Part shown: one piece after another, positions 9,750-20,575 of the stretch
Layout of the letters: each line of letters begins with the position of its first letter
Numbering within the stretch: the stretch's first letter is position 1
The notes under the pieces: generated by a model
Databases searched by the model: none
What the model saw: only the letters and a program-made list of their open reading frames with translations
What the model was told of the DNA's origin: nothing
Position numbers and translations under genes: made by a program
From: Periplaneta americana
Taxonomy: Eukaryota; Arthropoda; Insecta; Blattodea; Blattidae
Assembly (NCBI RefSeq): GCF_040183065.1
Contig: NC_091123.1
Span: 5,940,001 to 6,004,000 of the forward strand
DNA length: 64,000 nucleotides
Reading direction: 5' to 3'

Positions 9750-11730
9750 TATCTATCTTTCTTTCTTCCTTCCTTTCTTTCCTTCCGTCTTTCTTTCCTT
9801 CCGTCTGTCTTTCTTTCCTTCTTGTCTTTCCGTCTTTCTTCTCTCTGTCTTCCTTCCGCCTGTCTCTGTCTTTTTTGTTTCTTTTATTTCTGTCTTTCTT
9901 TCTTGTCTGTCCTTCCGTCTGTCTTTCTTTCTGTCTGTCTTTCATTACATTTGTTTTCTGTCTTTTTTCCGTCTTTCCTTCCGTCTGCCTCTATTTCTGT
10001 CTTTCCTTCCGCCTTTCTTTCCGTCTGTCTTTTTTACCTTTCTTTCTGCTTTCACTGGTCTTCCTTTCTGTTTTTATTCTTTATTTGTATTTCCTTCAGT
10101 CCGTCTTTCTTTATGTATTTCCTTCCGCCTTTCTTTCTTTCTTTCTTTCTTTCTTTCCTTCCATCTGCCTTTCTTTCTGACTGTCTTTCCTTCAATCTGT
10201 CTTTCTTTTTGTCTTTCCTACAGTTGGTCTCTGTCTTTTTCTTTCTTTCTTTCTTTTTCTGTCTTTCCTTCCGCCTTTCTTTCTTTCTTTCCTTCCGTCT
10301 GTCTTTCTTTCTTTCCTTCAATCTGTCTTTCTTTTTGTCTTTCCTACAGTTCGTCTCTGTCTTTTTCCTTCTTTCTTTCTTTTTCTGTCTTTCCTTCCGT
10401 CTTTCTTTCTTCCTTTCTATCTTTCCTTCCGTCTTTCTTTCTTTTTTTCTGTCTTTCTTTCTTTCCTTCAATCTGTCTTTCTTTCTGTCTTTCCTACCGT
10501 TCGTTTGTCCTTTTCTTTCTTTCTTTTTTCCTTTCTGTCTTTCCTTCCGTCTTTCTTTCTTTCTTTCTTCCTTTCTTTCTGTCTTTCCTTCCGTCTGTCT
10601 TTCTGTCTTTCTTTCTGCCTTTCCTACCGTTCGTCTGTCTTTTCTTGCTTTCTTTTTTCCTTTCTGACTTTCCTTCCGTCTGTCTTTCTGTCTTTCTTTC
10701 TGCCTTTCCTTCCGTTCGTCAGTCTTTTTCTTTCTTTTTTCCTTTCTGTCTTTCCTTCCGTCTGCCTTTCTGTGTTTCTTTCTGCCTTTCCTACCGTTCG
10801 TCTGTCTTTTTCTTTCTTTCTTGCTTTCCTTTTTTCCTTTCTGTCTTTCCTTCCGTCTGTCTTTCTGTCTTTCTTTCTGCCTTTCCTACCGTTCGTCTGT
10901 CTTTTTCTTCCTTTCTTGCTTTCTCTTTTCCTTTCTGTCTTTCCTTCCGTCTTTCTTTCTTCCTTTCTTTCTGTCTTTCCTTCCGTCTGTCTTTCTGTCT
11001 TTCTTTCTGTCTTTCCTACCTTCCGTCTGTCTTTTTCTTTCTTTCTTTCTGTCTTTCTTTCCGTCTGTCTTTCTGTCTTTCCTACCGTCCGTCTGTCTTT
11101 TTCTTTCTTTCTTTCTTTCTATCTTTCTTTCTTTCTTTCTGTCTGTCTTTCTGTCTTTCCTACCGTCCGTCTGTCTTTTTCTTTCTTTCTTTCTATCTTT
11201 CTTTCTTTCTGTCTTTCTTTCCGTCTTTCCTACCGTCCGTCTTTCTTTTTCTTTCCTTCTTTCTTTCTTTCTTTCTATCTTTCTTTCTTTCTTTCTTTTT
11301 TCTTTCTTTCCGTCTCTCTTTCTGTCTTTCCTACCGTCCGTCTGTCTTTTTCTTTCTTTCTTTCTTTCTTTCTGTCTTTCTTTCCGTCTGTCTTTCTGTC
11401 TTTCCTACCGTCCGTCTGTCTTTTTCTTTCTTTGTTTCTATCTTTCTTTCTTTATTTCTTCCTGTCTTTCTTTCCGTCTGTCTTTCTGTCTTTCTTTCTG
11501 TCTTTCCTACCGTCCGTCTGTCTTTTTCTTTCTTTCTTTCTTTCTGTCTTTCCTTCCGTCTGTCTTTCTTTCTTTCTTGCTTTCTTTCTGTCTCTCCTTA
11601 AGTCTGTCTTTCTTTCTTTTGTTCTTTCTTTCTTTCTTTCTTTCTTTATTTTCGCCTTTCTTTCTTACTTTCTTCCATCTGTGTCTTTCTCTCTTTCTTT
11701 CTGTCAGTTCATCTGTCTGTTTTGTCTTTC
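9750..11730 (+). repeat. 2-kb pyrimidine-only tract (CTTT/CTGT/CTTC units)
   Basis: Nearly 2 kb in which the plus strand is C and T with rare A or G. Basic units are CTTT, CTGT and CTTC. A higher-order unit carrying TTTCCTACCGTTCGTCTGTC or its CCGTCCGTC variant recurs about every 70-120 bases from 10,495 to 11,510. Long open frames on both strands are by-products of composition: the plus strand rarely forms a stop and the minus strand reads as Lys/Arg/Glu. Mirror-symmetric purine-pyrimidine DNA can form triplex (H-DNA) structures. It ends about 100 bases before a candidate 3' splice site. Confidence 0.95.
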
Positions 11731-11832
11731 AATCTTCATTTCTCCTTCCCTATCTCGCTCTTCTACATTTCCCGACCACAGTATTCGTTACTTGACACTG
11801 TGATGGTTCTTTCTTGTTGTTTTTCTTTTCAG

Positions 11833-11987
11833 AATGAAGACCAGACCCACGCAGTCATCAAGCCCTTGAAGCACGCACTGCAAACCAGCAGTGAGTGGCC
11901 GGAACGTGACGCTGTGGTCAGTGTACGATGGGTTCAGCAACATCCAGGCGACCGCACTTACCGCCAGCAGCGCACTTGTACGGCCAG
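11833..11987 (+). CDS. candidate internal exon, unknown protein
   Basis: A 155-base GC-rich island is preceded by TTGTTTTTCTTTTCAG (acceptor with strong pyrimidine tract) and followed by GTGAGT (donor). One frame is open throughout: NEDQTHAVIKPLKHALQTSS, then EWPERDAVVSVRWVQQHPGD, then RTYRQQRTCTA, ending two bases into a codon. A second frame is open after an early TGA and reads SGRNVTLWSVYDGFSNIQAT and on; if the exon is 5' UTR, the ATG at 11834 would start an 11-codon upstream frame. I recognise neither peptide. It differs sharply from the neighbouring repeat in base composition. It may belong to the same plus-strand gene as the exon at 27,907 or to another one. Confidence 0.42.
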
Positions 11988-12096
11988 GTGAGTAGGCTGC
12001 TCTTATCTCAGATGCTACGCGAGGAGGACTCTTTACACCCACATAAATAAATGAACAGGCGGCGGGTTCTCAAACTGTGGAGCCAGTTTAGTAATA

Positions 12097-12749
12097 GTTT
12101 TTATGCTCGACCATGCCGAAATGTAGTAATTATACACCTGGTAGTAGCCCTTTAATACACCTCATTAAAGTACACCTATTCATTATACTTCAGTTGTTCA
12201 GCCAATGAGAAATCACCCTTGTACCATTATAAAACCGCAAGTATCGATTATTCTCGGAAATGCAATCGAAAGACAATTAGCGAAACGTCACGGAGGCTGG
12301 AAATCCAATACTGTCGCAGAAGGCTATGTTCTGTTACTGTAATAATTAGCGTTAATTGTAAATAATATTCAAATAAATTCAATTTGTCATCTCGTTTTTC
12401 AATTCTAAATCAATTTCCAGGTTATATCAATATTAATGTTCATGTTATTCTCTAGATTATATCAAGGTCAATGACATTCGTCCCTCGGAAAAAGTCAATA
12501 CTTTCGCGTCTGCGCATATCTCACAATTTAGAAGGTCACCTCCGCTCTTCACTTACATAAACATAACATGAATACTTATGAATAATTTCAAGTTAGAAAT
12601 ATGGTCGAGCATAAAAAGTCGTATGAAACTTGCCTATAATGGTAATTAAGACGCTCGTATGAAAATTATGAAACTCGCTTGCGCTCGCTTCATAAACAAA
12701 CATACTCGCGTCTTAATTACTACCATTATAGGCTCGTTGCATAATGTAC
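12097..12749. mobile_element. MITE-1 copy 1 (TA-flanked, subterminal palindromes)
   Basis: A 653-bp unit nearly identical to 42666-43325 and flanked by TA (12095-12096, 12750-12751). The left end reads GTTTTTATGC and the right end inverted GTACATTATGC. Inside, TTTTTATGCTCGACCAT (about 12099) is repeated inverted at about 12602, and CCTATAATGGTAATTAAGAC pairs with its inverse near 12710-12735. No coding capacity. TA duplication and small size fit a Tc1/mariner- or PIF-type MITE. Confidence 0.8.
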
Positions 12750-13269
12750 TAATATCTCATTCATTAAGAAATTACAAAAAATGCCATTGTTTTATACAAT
12801 AAATAGAACATATAGCCTACTTTTAATATAAAAGAAGAGATTAAAATATTGTACTAATTTAAATTCAAAATATTCATTTATGTCATAAAATAGATGAGCA
12901 ATTAGCCAATTATAAAGGGCTTTCATTCAAAACTTTCAATCTAAATAACTACTTCAATTACATTTAATTTAAACAAAAAGCACATCAATTTACATTTTGA
13001 GGGGGAAGCATAAAATCGGTGTTAATTGCATTTTAGGTTTCACCCCCCCCCCCATTCCATCACCCTTCCTTTGAAATTTTGCTTCCCATTCCTCCTTTAA
13101 AGTTTCAAACGACATTATTATTTTGATATTTAAATTTGAAAGAGTATTCAATTGTTTATACATCTAATTCATTTGTTTCACATATTTTGTCATCTATCGT
13201 CGCTTGGCAACCTGATTATTGTTACTGTTAAATAGAAATGAAGAAAATAAAACTACAAATCTATTGTTA
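12750..13269. other. no recognised feature
   Basis: AT-rich; a C9 run at about 13046. No gene or repeat recognised. Confidence 0.45.
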
Positions 13270-13560
13270 GACTGCCTTCGTGGTCTGTTGCTCAACATTC
13301 TGGCTTCCAGGTCAGGAGGTCCCGGGTTTGATTCCCGGACTCGGCTCTCGGTGAATTTTTCTTGAAGAAGAGGAATTCCCTGGGTGTCTAGAGTCTGGAA
13401 ACTTGTATGAACGTGAGTGTGCCAGGTTAATATTAATTAACCAATCATTACAAATATAAAAATACATCAGGACTGTCGCTGGACAGTAACCTGAACACAC
13501 GTTTCAGCGTCACATTGTTGACAAGTAACTCCATCTGTTAGCACAACCATAAAGCATCTA
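13270..13560 (+). mobile_element. tRNA-derived SINE (single copy, distinct family)
   Basis: tRNA-like head with A-box-like CGTGGTCTGTTGC and B box GGTTTGATTCC (about 13325), then a non-tRNA body (GTGAATTTTTCTTGAAGAAG, CTGGACAGTAACCTGAACAC). The right boundary is uncertain. Unlike SINE-A to D in body sequence. Confidence 0.55.
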
Positions 13561-13732
13561 ATAGGTGCTATAGAGTTACCAACAACGAAAAAAAATACTA
13601 TTGTTGATTACAGGTTATTTCAAGTAGTAACACAAATTAATGTTAAGGAATATTATGGTTGTGTATAATAAACCTATTGTTTAAAATTTAAAACAGGATA
13701 AAGTTTGGAAGTTTTGTATTTACGTTATTTAT

Positions 13733-13953
13733 TATTACTATTTAATACGAGAAAAATTCGTACCGGCACCGGGAATCGAACCCAGGACCTCTCAGCTCTG
13801 CCCGCTGAGCGCTCTTTCCAACTGAGCTATGCCGGGACACGATCCACGGCGCCGGCCGAACCCCTCTCGAAATGCTTTTACGGCCTTACTACCTGCATTT
13901 GAGGCGATACAAGTCATATATGCAGGAGAGCATATTTAAATGACTTTGTGGCC
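13733..13953 (-). mobile_element. SINE-C, tRNA-derived, with 15-bp target duplication
   Basis: The body is flanked by a perfect 15-bp duplication ATTTACGTTATTTAT (13718-13732 and 13954-13968). On the minus strand the 5' end is an AT-free spacer, then a tRNA-like domain (13761-13837), ending in an AT-rich tail. Length 221 bp. Complete and fairly young judging by the perfect duplication. Confidence 0.85.
13761..13837 (-). tRNA. tRNA-like domain inside SINE-C (not a functional tRNA)
   Basis: On the minus strand it has 6 of 7 acceptor pairs (CCCGGCA with TGCCGGT), a D stem GCTC/GAGC, a canonical A box TAGCTCAGTTGG and a T arm with B box GGTTCGATTCC. The anticodon loop (GGGCAGA) lacks the invariant U33 and the stem is irregular. 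It sits inside a target-duplicated element, so it is a SINE promoter head. An internal RNA polymerase III promoter is expected. Confidence 0.6.
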
Positions 13954-14162
13954 ATTTACGTTATTTATGTATGGTTTTGATACTATGGCAACGCTATGTA
14001 GAGGAGTTCAGAAATAGGCTGCATTACTGTCTAGTCAACAATAAAGCACATTTTGAATATTACTTTGGATAATTTCATAAATGTATTTAATTAAAACTAT
14101 GCACCATTCTACAATCAACTCAAGTTGGTCCAGATATCAGTACAGTGATTCTTCTTAAAATA

Positions 14163-15008
14163 CAGTGTGTCCTAAAAGTCACGGTGGATCTTCAGAGGAT
14201 TATATTTATTGAATGAATAGAGGTAGAAATGTAATGTTGGTGCCAGATAAAAATAAAACTTTCAAAGTTTTTCGTCCGTAACTTTGAGGCGCTGAAGGGA
14301 ACAAAAGACGGTAACAATCGAAAAAATGCAATAATTTTCATTGTAACAGTTAATTATGCAAGATGGATGTCCAAAGGAAAGTGAAACGTATTTGTGGCTG
14401 TCAAACATTTGAATCTGTGACTCGTGTACGACGTGAATTTCGTCGAGTATTAACGAAGAACCACCACACGAGAATAACATTCGTCGTTGGGATAGAAGTT
14501 AAAAGAGACTGGAAGCCTATTGGCGAAAAAGCGTACTGGAAGACCATCGACAAATGATGAAACGGTAGAAACCATCCCAAGAGTTTTTGTTCAGAGTCCA
14601 AGGAAATCAGTTCGTAAATTGCCCAACAATTAGGCCTTCCGAAAACAACAGTTCATAGAGCTTTAAAGAAACGTCTTCATATGACTCCTTATAAACTTAA
14701 ATTGTTGTATGCACTTCATCTAGATGATTATCACTGTGGTTGTGCTTAATGAGTCACAGATTCAAATTTTGCCAGTCAAAAAACACATTGCACTTTTCTT
14801 TGGATATCTATCTTGTATAAGTAATTGTAACAATGAAAATTACTGGATTTTTCGATTATCTTTTGTTTCCTTCAGTGACTAAAATTTACAAACGAGAAAC
14901 GTTGAGAGTTTATTTTCATCTGGCACCAAAATTACATTTTTCTACGTCTATTCATTCAAAAAATATTATAATCCTCTGAAACTGCACCATGACTTTTGGG
15001 ACACACTA
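14163..15008 (+). mobile_element. deleted mariner/IS630-type element (846 bp)
   Basis: The inverted ends CAGTGTGTCCTAAAAGTCA and (right, inverted) AGTGTGTCCCAAAAGTCA extend for about 45 bp through TTCAGAGGATTATA. A TA lies at 14161-14162 and 15009-15010. The middle of the transposase gene, including the catalytic domain, is missing. Confidence 0.85.
14363..14730 (+). pseudogene. transposase N-terminal remnant (two helix-turn-helix regions)
   Basis: Frames must be switched several times. The start MDVQRKVKRICGCQTFESVT and RVRREFRRVLTKNHHT corresponds to the first helix-turn-helix (DUF4817-like) of mariner-type transposases; later LGLPKTTVHRALKKRLHMTP and YKLKLLYALHLDDY is the second. The sequence then jumps to the right terminal region, so all three catalytic acids are gone. 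Closely related in order to the transposase remnant at 52.6 kb. Confidence 0.7.
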
Positions 15009-15582
15009 TACTTTCAGCACCATTAAAAAATATGAATTTTTTTTCACGATTAAGTAAAAATGACATGTGGTTTCGTTAAAATTTTAAAGTTGAGTCATTT
15101 TATCCTGAGACGTAGGTAGACATGTTGAAAAAATAAAGCGTTTGCCTCCTGTTTGGAATACAATAACGTGTTCTGGGGCAAGCATTGTTTAGAAGTTGAG
15201 CTGAAATGGCGTCGAATTGTACTAGCTATACGGTTATTTAGCATTTTGCACGTATTAAACAGAGCGTTACGTATCCAGTTCGCTGACTTGACTGTTTGAA
15301 ATAAATTAATTCATCCACCTGTTTAACTTTGTACTGTGGTCTGCAGTTTTATATTCTCTGATGTCCATAACAAGTAGGCCTATCAGTTTCAACTGAAACT
15401 TTCCAAACACAGCTTTACCAGTCACACGATTATTTGGTGTTTTGCACTTCTCGACAGTTTCCAGGACTTGATTTTCCATGCCTGACAACCAGGTTCAAAT
15501 TCGTTAACAACTGGCCGACATTTGTGCTCGACAAAATATGACATATCTTGTAGTTACAAAAATTACCCACCAATGGAAACAA
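15009..15582. other. no recognised feature
   Basis: AT-rich. No motif recognised; short open frames only. Confidence 0.45.
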
Positions 15583-16099
15583 AAGACAGGAAAACAGACA
15601 GAGAGAGACAGACAGACAGACACAGACAGAGAGCCAGGTAAAAAGTCAGACAGACAGACAGACAGACAGAAAGAAAGACAGGCAGACAGACAGACAGAAT
15701 GAAAGAAAGACAGACAGACAGAAAGACAAACAGAGACACACAGAGAGACAGAAAGAAAGACAGACAGACAGGCAGACAGAAAGGAAGAAAGAAAGAAAGA
15801 CAGACAGAAAGACAGAGACACACAGAGAGATAGAAAGAAAGACAGAAAGAAAGAAAGACAGAAAGACAAACAGAGACACACAGAGCGACAGAAAGAAAGA
15901 CAGACAGAAAGAAAGAAAGAAAGAAAGACAGAAAGACAAACAGAGACACACAGAGAGACAGAAAGAAAGACAGACAGACAGGCAGACAGAAAGGAAGAAA
16001 GAAAGAAAGACAGACAGAAAGACAGAGACACACAGAGAGATAGAAAGAAAGACAGAAAGACAAACAGAGACACACAGAGCGACAGAAAGAAAGACAGAC

Positions 16100-16130
<31 letters not shown>

Positions 16131-16489
16131 CAGAAAGACAAACAGAGACACACAGAGAGACAAAGAAAGACAGACAGACAGGCAGGCAGAAAGAAAGAAA
16201 GAAAGAAAGACAGACAGAAAGACAGAGACACACAGAGAGACAGAAAGAAAGACAGACAGGCAGACAGAAAGAAAGAAAGAAAGACAGAAAGACAAACAGA
16301 GACACACAGAGAGACAAAGAAAGACAGACAGACAGGCAGGCAGAAAGAAAGAAAGAAAGACAGACAGAAAGACAAATAGATACACACAGAGAGACAGAAA
16401 GAAAGACAGGCAGACAGACAGAAAGAAAGAAAGGAAGAAAGACAGATAGAAAGACAAACAGATATACACAGAGAGACAGGCAGGCAGGC

Positions 16490-16580
<91 letters not shown>

Positions 16581-16760
16581 AAGAAAGAAAGAAAGACAGA
16601 CAGAAAGACAAACAGAGACACACAGAGAGACAGAAAGAAAGACAGACAGACAGGCAAAGAGAGACACAGAGAGACAGACAGAGAGACAGGCAGGCAGACA
16701 GGTAGATAGATATAAATAAATAAAATAAATAAACAAATAAATAAATAGATAATAAATAGG
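15583..16760 (+). repeat. 1.1-kb purine-plus-C tract (GACA/GAAA units) with ~200-bp higher-order repeat
   Basis: Units GACA, GAAA and GACAGACAGG are read on the plus strand, the opposite strand sense to the 9.75-11.7 kb tract. The string CAGAGACACACAGAGAGACA recurs at 15731, 15941 and 16143 (steps 210 and 202), and its CAGAGCGACA variant at 15881 and 16075, so a unit of about 200 bp was tandemly copied. A pure GACA run lies at about 16488-16580, and the right end passes into AAAT units. Long open frames here are artefacts. Confidence 0.95.
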
Positions 16761-17138
16761 TCTAAACATTTATTAGGGACAGATCTTATAATTGATTAAA
16801 AAATGAATTGTTTTGCTAAACTGGAATTGTTCAATCGGGGCATTGAACCGCACGCTGGAATGTAGATATAAAACCTGAAAGTTTCCCTGTTTCCTTCGTG
16901 AAACTGTTTGTATGTATATGATAGGCGACCCCGCCTCTTGATCTCGTATGAACGTCAATCGCAACGGTGGAATCCAGGGCGCCTAAATTTAGACAACCCA
17001 TCTTACACACGTCAAGACAGGATTTAGCGCAGCACACGGGGAGAAACAGCAATAGGCTACGCATGTTGGAGATGATTATGATAATAATAATAATAATAAT
17101 TTTTCATTTTACAGGAAGAGGATCAGAATAGACCAATC
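16761..17138. other. no gene; short AAT run
   Basis: No recognised element apart from an AAT run at about 17078-17100. Confidence 0.45.
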
Positions 17139-17353
17139 AGCCTAGGTAGCGTAGTCAGTACAGCGCTGGCCTTCTGTGCTCGAGGTTGCGGGTTCGATCC
17201 CAGCCCAGGTCGATGGCATTTAAGTGTGCTTAAATGCGACAGACTTATGTCAGTAGATTTACTGTCATGTAAAAGAACTCCTGCGGGACAAAATTCTGGC
17301 ACACCGGCGACGCTGATATAACCTCGACAGTTGCAATCATCATTAAATAAACC
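17139..17353 (+). mobile_element. SINE-B copy 1
   Basis: tRNA-like head with B box GGTTCGATCCC (about 17190), then body words GTCAGTAGATTTACTGTCATG and GGCGACGCTGATATAACCTC, ending CATTAAATAAAC. A second copy lies at 53689-53914. No clean target duplication seen. Confidence 0.85.
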
Positions 17354-17544
17354 AGTACCATAAAAAATTTGCATTTTGAAATTTTGGCAAAAAAAAGAAA
17401 CAAATGCTAGGGAAGTTTAAAAACAAACAAATGCTAGGGAAGTGATAAAATTGTAGCGATAAACAATCATGATTGGTTGAAACACGTTTTTTCGTACCCT
17501 TTTATTGGTCAAAAGTTGTATGAGGGAGCAAAAGTAGTATTAGT
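17354..17544. other. no recognised feature
   Basis: AT-rich; a CAAATGCTAGGGAAGT word is repeated at 17401 and 17429. Confidence 0.35.
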
Positions 17545-19155
17545 ATTAGTATTTATTTATTTAACCTGGTAGAGACAAGGCCGTCAGGAATTCTCTGCCC
17601 CTCTACCAGGGGATTACAACTATAATATGAACAATAAAATTACAATTAATATTAAATTTACAATTATAATTACAATAAAAATTAAAGTACGACAAGATTA
17701 CCTGATTAATGAAAGCTAGACATTTTATTATAGAAGTTAAGAACAAAGAATATTTTTGTATTTACTGAATTACAAATTAAACATACAATAACAAAATTCT
17801 ATAGTGATGAAATTACCGGATATTGAAATATTTTGTGATATATTAAGAGAACTATTTACAAGAAACCATGTCTGAACGAGTCTCAATTACTGACCAAGTG
17901 CCTAGTAAGTTTATTTCGACAGTCCCTGATGGTAGCAGGTAGCGAATTCCAGAGTCTTGGCAGGGCTATTGTGATGGAGGTTGAGTATGAGGAGGTGCGA
18001 TGGGATGGTATTGTTAGTATTGTTTCATGGCGAGAACGTGTATTCAGATTGTAGTGGGATGAAAGGTAAGTGAAGCGAGACGACAGGTACGAAGGAATAG
18101 AAGAGTTCAATTTTTCGAAGAGAAGGAGAAGTGAATGTAAATTTCTTTTCTTATCTAGTTTAAGCCAACCTATTGCTTCCAGGGATGGGGTAATATGATC
18201 ATATTTACGAACATTGCTCACAAAACGTACACACAAATTATGAGCACGTTGAAGTTTCGTTTTGTTGTCGCTGGAAAGGTCAGTCAGTAAAATGTCAGCA
18301 TAGTCAAAATAGGGAAATACAAGTGTCTGGACAAGGGACTTTTTTTAAGCAAGAGGGGAGATGAACATTTATCCTTTTTAGCACATGGATAATAGAATAT
18401 ACTTTCCTGCAGGTTTCTGTGATTTGCATGTCCCAGTTGAGATTATTATCCATGTGAATGCCAAGATTTTTTTACCGAAGAACTGAAAGGGATATGCACT
18501 GTACTTACTTTAACGGGGGAAATGTCGAGTTGCTTTACAGCGTCGGTTTGCCGTTTGTGTCCTAATATGATTGTTTGTGTCTTTCAGGATTGATATTAAG
18601 ATGGAATTTCTTTGTCCATGTCACAATCGAGTCAATGTCTTCGTTCAATTTATCTATAGCGTCATTTACTCGGTTTAAGCGGGAAGAGATGTAGCATTGA
18701 AGGTCGTCAGCATACAAGTGATAGTTACAATGCCTTACAAGAGATGTAATATCATTGACATATATTGTGAACAACAATGGTCCGAGTACCGACCCCTGTG
18801 GTATACCTGATGTTATGTTAAGCCAGGAAGAGCTTCGATTCCCGGATACAACACATTGTTTTCTTTCCCGAACGTAGGATTCGAACCAACTCACAGCAGT
18901 CTCTGACAAATGTAGATTTCTCAATTTATGGGTGATCAGGTCAAAATTTACAGAGTTGAAAGCTTTGCTAAGATCAAGAAGTGTTAGTATTGTTACTTTA
19001 TTAGAGTCGATTGCTTCACGAATGTCTTCGGTCACTTTAAGTAGAGCAGTGCTTGTGTAGATTTCAAAAAGGCATATGACTCGGTTAAGAGGGAAGTATT
19101 ATATGATATTCTTATTGAATTTGGTATTCCCAAGAAACTAGTTCTATTAATTAAA

Positions 19156-19900
19156 ATGTGTCTCAGTGAAACATACAGCAGAGTCCGTATAGGTCAGTTT
19201 CTGTCAGATGCTTTTCCAATTTACTGCGGGCTAAAGCAGGGAGATGCACTATCACCTTTACTTTTTAACTTCGCTCTAGAATATGCCATTAGGAAAGTTC
19301 AGGATAACAGGCAGGGTTTGGAATTGAACGGGTTACATCAGCTTCTTGTCTATGCAGATGACGTGAATATGTTAGGAGAAAATACACAAACGATTAGGAA
19401 AAACACGGAAATTTTACTTGAAGCAAGTAAAGCGATCGGTTTGGAAGTAAATCCCGAAAAGACGAAGTGTATGATTATGTCTCGTGACGGAAATATTGTA
19501 CGAAATGGAAATATAAAAATTGGAGATTTATCCTTCGAAGAGGTGGAAAAATTCAAATACCTTGGAGCAACAGTAACAAATATAAATGACACTTGGGAGG
19601 AAATTAAACGCAGAATAAATATGCGAAATGCGTGTTATTATTCGGTTGAGAAGCTCTTATCATCCAGTCTGCTGTCCAAAAATCTGAAAGTTAGAATTTA
19701 TAAAACAGTTATATTACCGGTTGTTCTGTATGGTTGTGAAACTTGGACTCTCACTCTGAGAGAGGAACATAGGTTAAGGGTGTTTGAGAATAAGGTGCTT
19801 AGGAAAATATTTGGGGCTAAGCGGGATGAAGTTACAGGAGAATGGAGGAAGTTACACAACACAGAACTGCACGCATTGTATTCTTCACCTAACATAATTA
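19156..19900 (+). pseudogene. RTE reverse transcriptase, open core with YADD
   Basis: About 248 codons of uninterrupted RT from [18 protein letters not shown] to the SINE insertion, including the palm motifs [12 protein letters not shown] and YADDVNMLG. The true protein extends upstream of this ATG (homology starts at 19059). It is the best-preserved RT palm of the RTE family in the window and useful as a family reference. The product would lack the endonuclease and end in SINE sequence. Confidence 0.85.
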
Positions 19901-20256
19901 ATAATAATAATAATAATCCGTGGCGCTACAGCCCGTGAAGGGCCTAGACCGACCAGCCGGCTGCTGGCCTCACGCCCACATGCCGAAGCAGAGGTGGACG
20001 ATCATCCAACCAGAATGGAGGTATCGTGTGGTTAGCACGATGATCCCCCCAGCCGTTATAGCTGGTATTCGCAACCGGATTTCGCTACCTATCGTAGCTC
20101 CTCAAGTGCATCACGATGCTGGGTGGGCACCGGTCCCATACACTGGCCGAAATTTCATGAGAAAATTTCTTCTCCCATGAGGATTCGAACCAGCGCGCAT
20201 TCCGTAACGCGAGTCCTAGGCAGGATGCCTTAGGCCGCGACGCCACGGCTCGGGAC
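19901..20256 (-). mobile_element. SINE-D copy 1, inserted in RTE copy R3
   Basis: Flanked by a perfect 15-bp duplication CACCTAACATAATTA (19886-19900 and 20257-20271). The tRNA-like head on the minus strand (B box GGTTCGAATCC, near 20190) lies at the right, and the ATT-repeat tail (reads AAT at 19901-19917) at the left. The duplicated word is RTE coding sequence. Relatives at 46461 and 53199. Confidence 0.95.
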
Positions 20257-20534
20257 CACCTAACATAATTAGGAACTTAAAATCCAGACGTTTGAGATGG
20301 GCAGGGCATGTAGCACCTACGGGCGAATCCAGAAATGCATATAGAGTATTAGTTGGGAGACCGGAGGGAAAAAGACCTTTAGGGAGGCCGAGACGTAGAT
20401 GGGAGGATAATATTAAAATGGATTTGAGGGAGGTGGGGTGTGATGATAGAGACTGGATTAATCTTGCACAGGATAGGGACCGATGGCGGGCTTATGTGAG
20501 GGCGGCAATGAACCTTGGGGTTCCTTAAAAGCCA

Positions 20535-20575
<41 letters not shown>

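Larger units (their letters stand above)
19059..20572 (+). mobile_element. RTE retrotransposon (copy R3), longest copy, carries a SINE-D
   Basis: Flanked by the 11-bp duplication AGTGCTTGTGT (19048-19058 and 20573-20583). The frame runs from [33 protein letters not shown], catalytic [36 protein letters not shown] and [15 protein letters not shown] to [10 protein letters not shown], where SINE-D interrupts. It resumes at about 20272 through LREVGCDDRDWINLAQDRD to MNLGVP, stop 20526-20528, and a GTAA tail. 5' truncated (no endonuclease). A one-base change also shifts frame around 20280. Confidence 0.92.

Noticed and set aside
9723-11803. Several open frames of 130-430 codons in the pyrimidine tract, both strands
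   Set aside because: They exist because C/T-only sequence rarely forms stops; peptides are Phe/Leu/Ser/Pro or Lys/Arg/Glu repeats without domain order.
13761-13837. Functional tRNA gene
   Set aside because: Missing U33, irregular anticodon arm and position inside an element with a 15-bp target duplication; annotated as a SINE head instead.
15504-16769. Three overlapping 320-420 codon minus-strand frames rich in Cys, Leu and Ser
   Set aside because: All three frames are open over the same GACA/GAAA repeat, so composition explains them; not cysteine-rich proteins.
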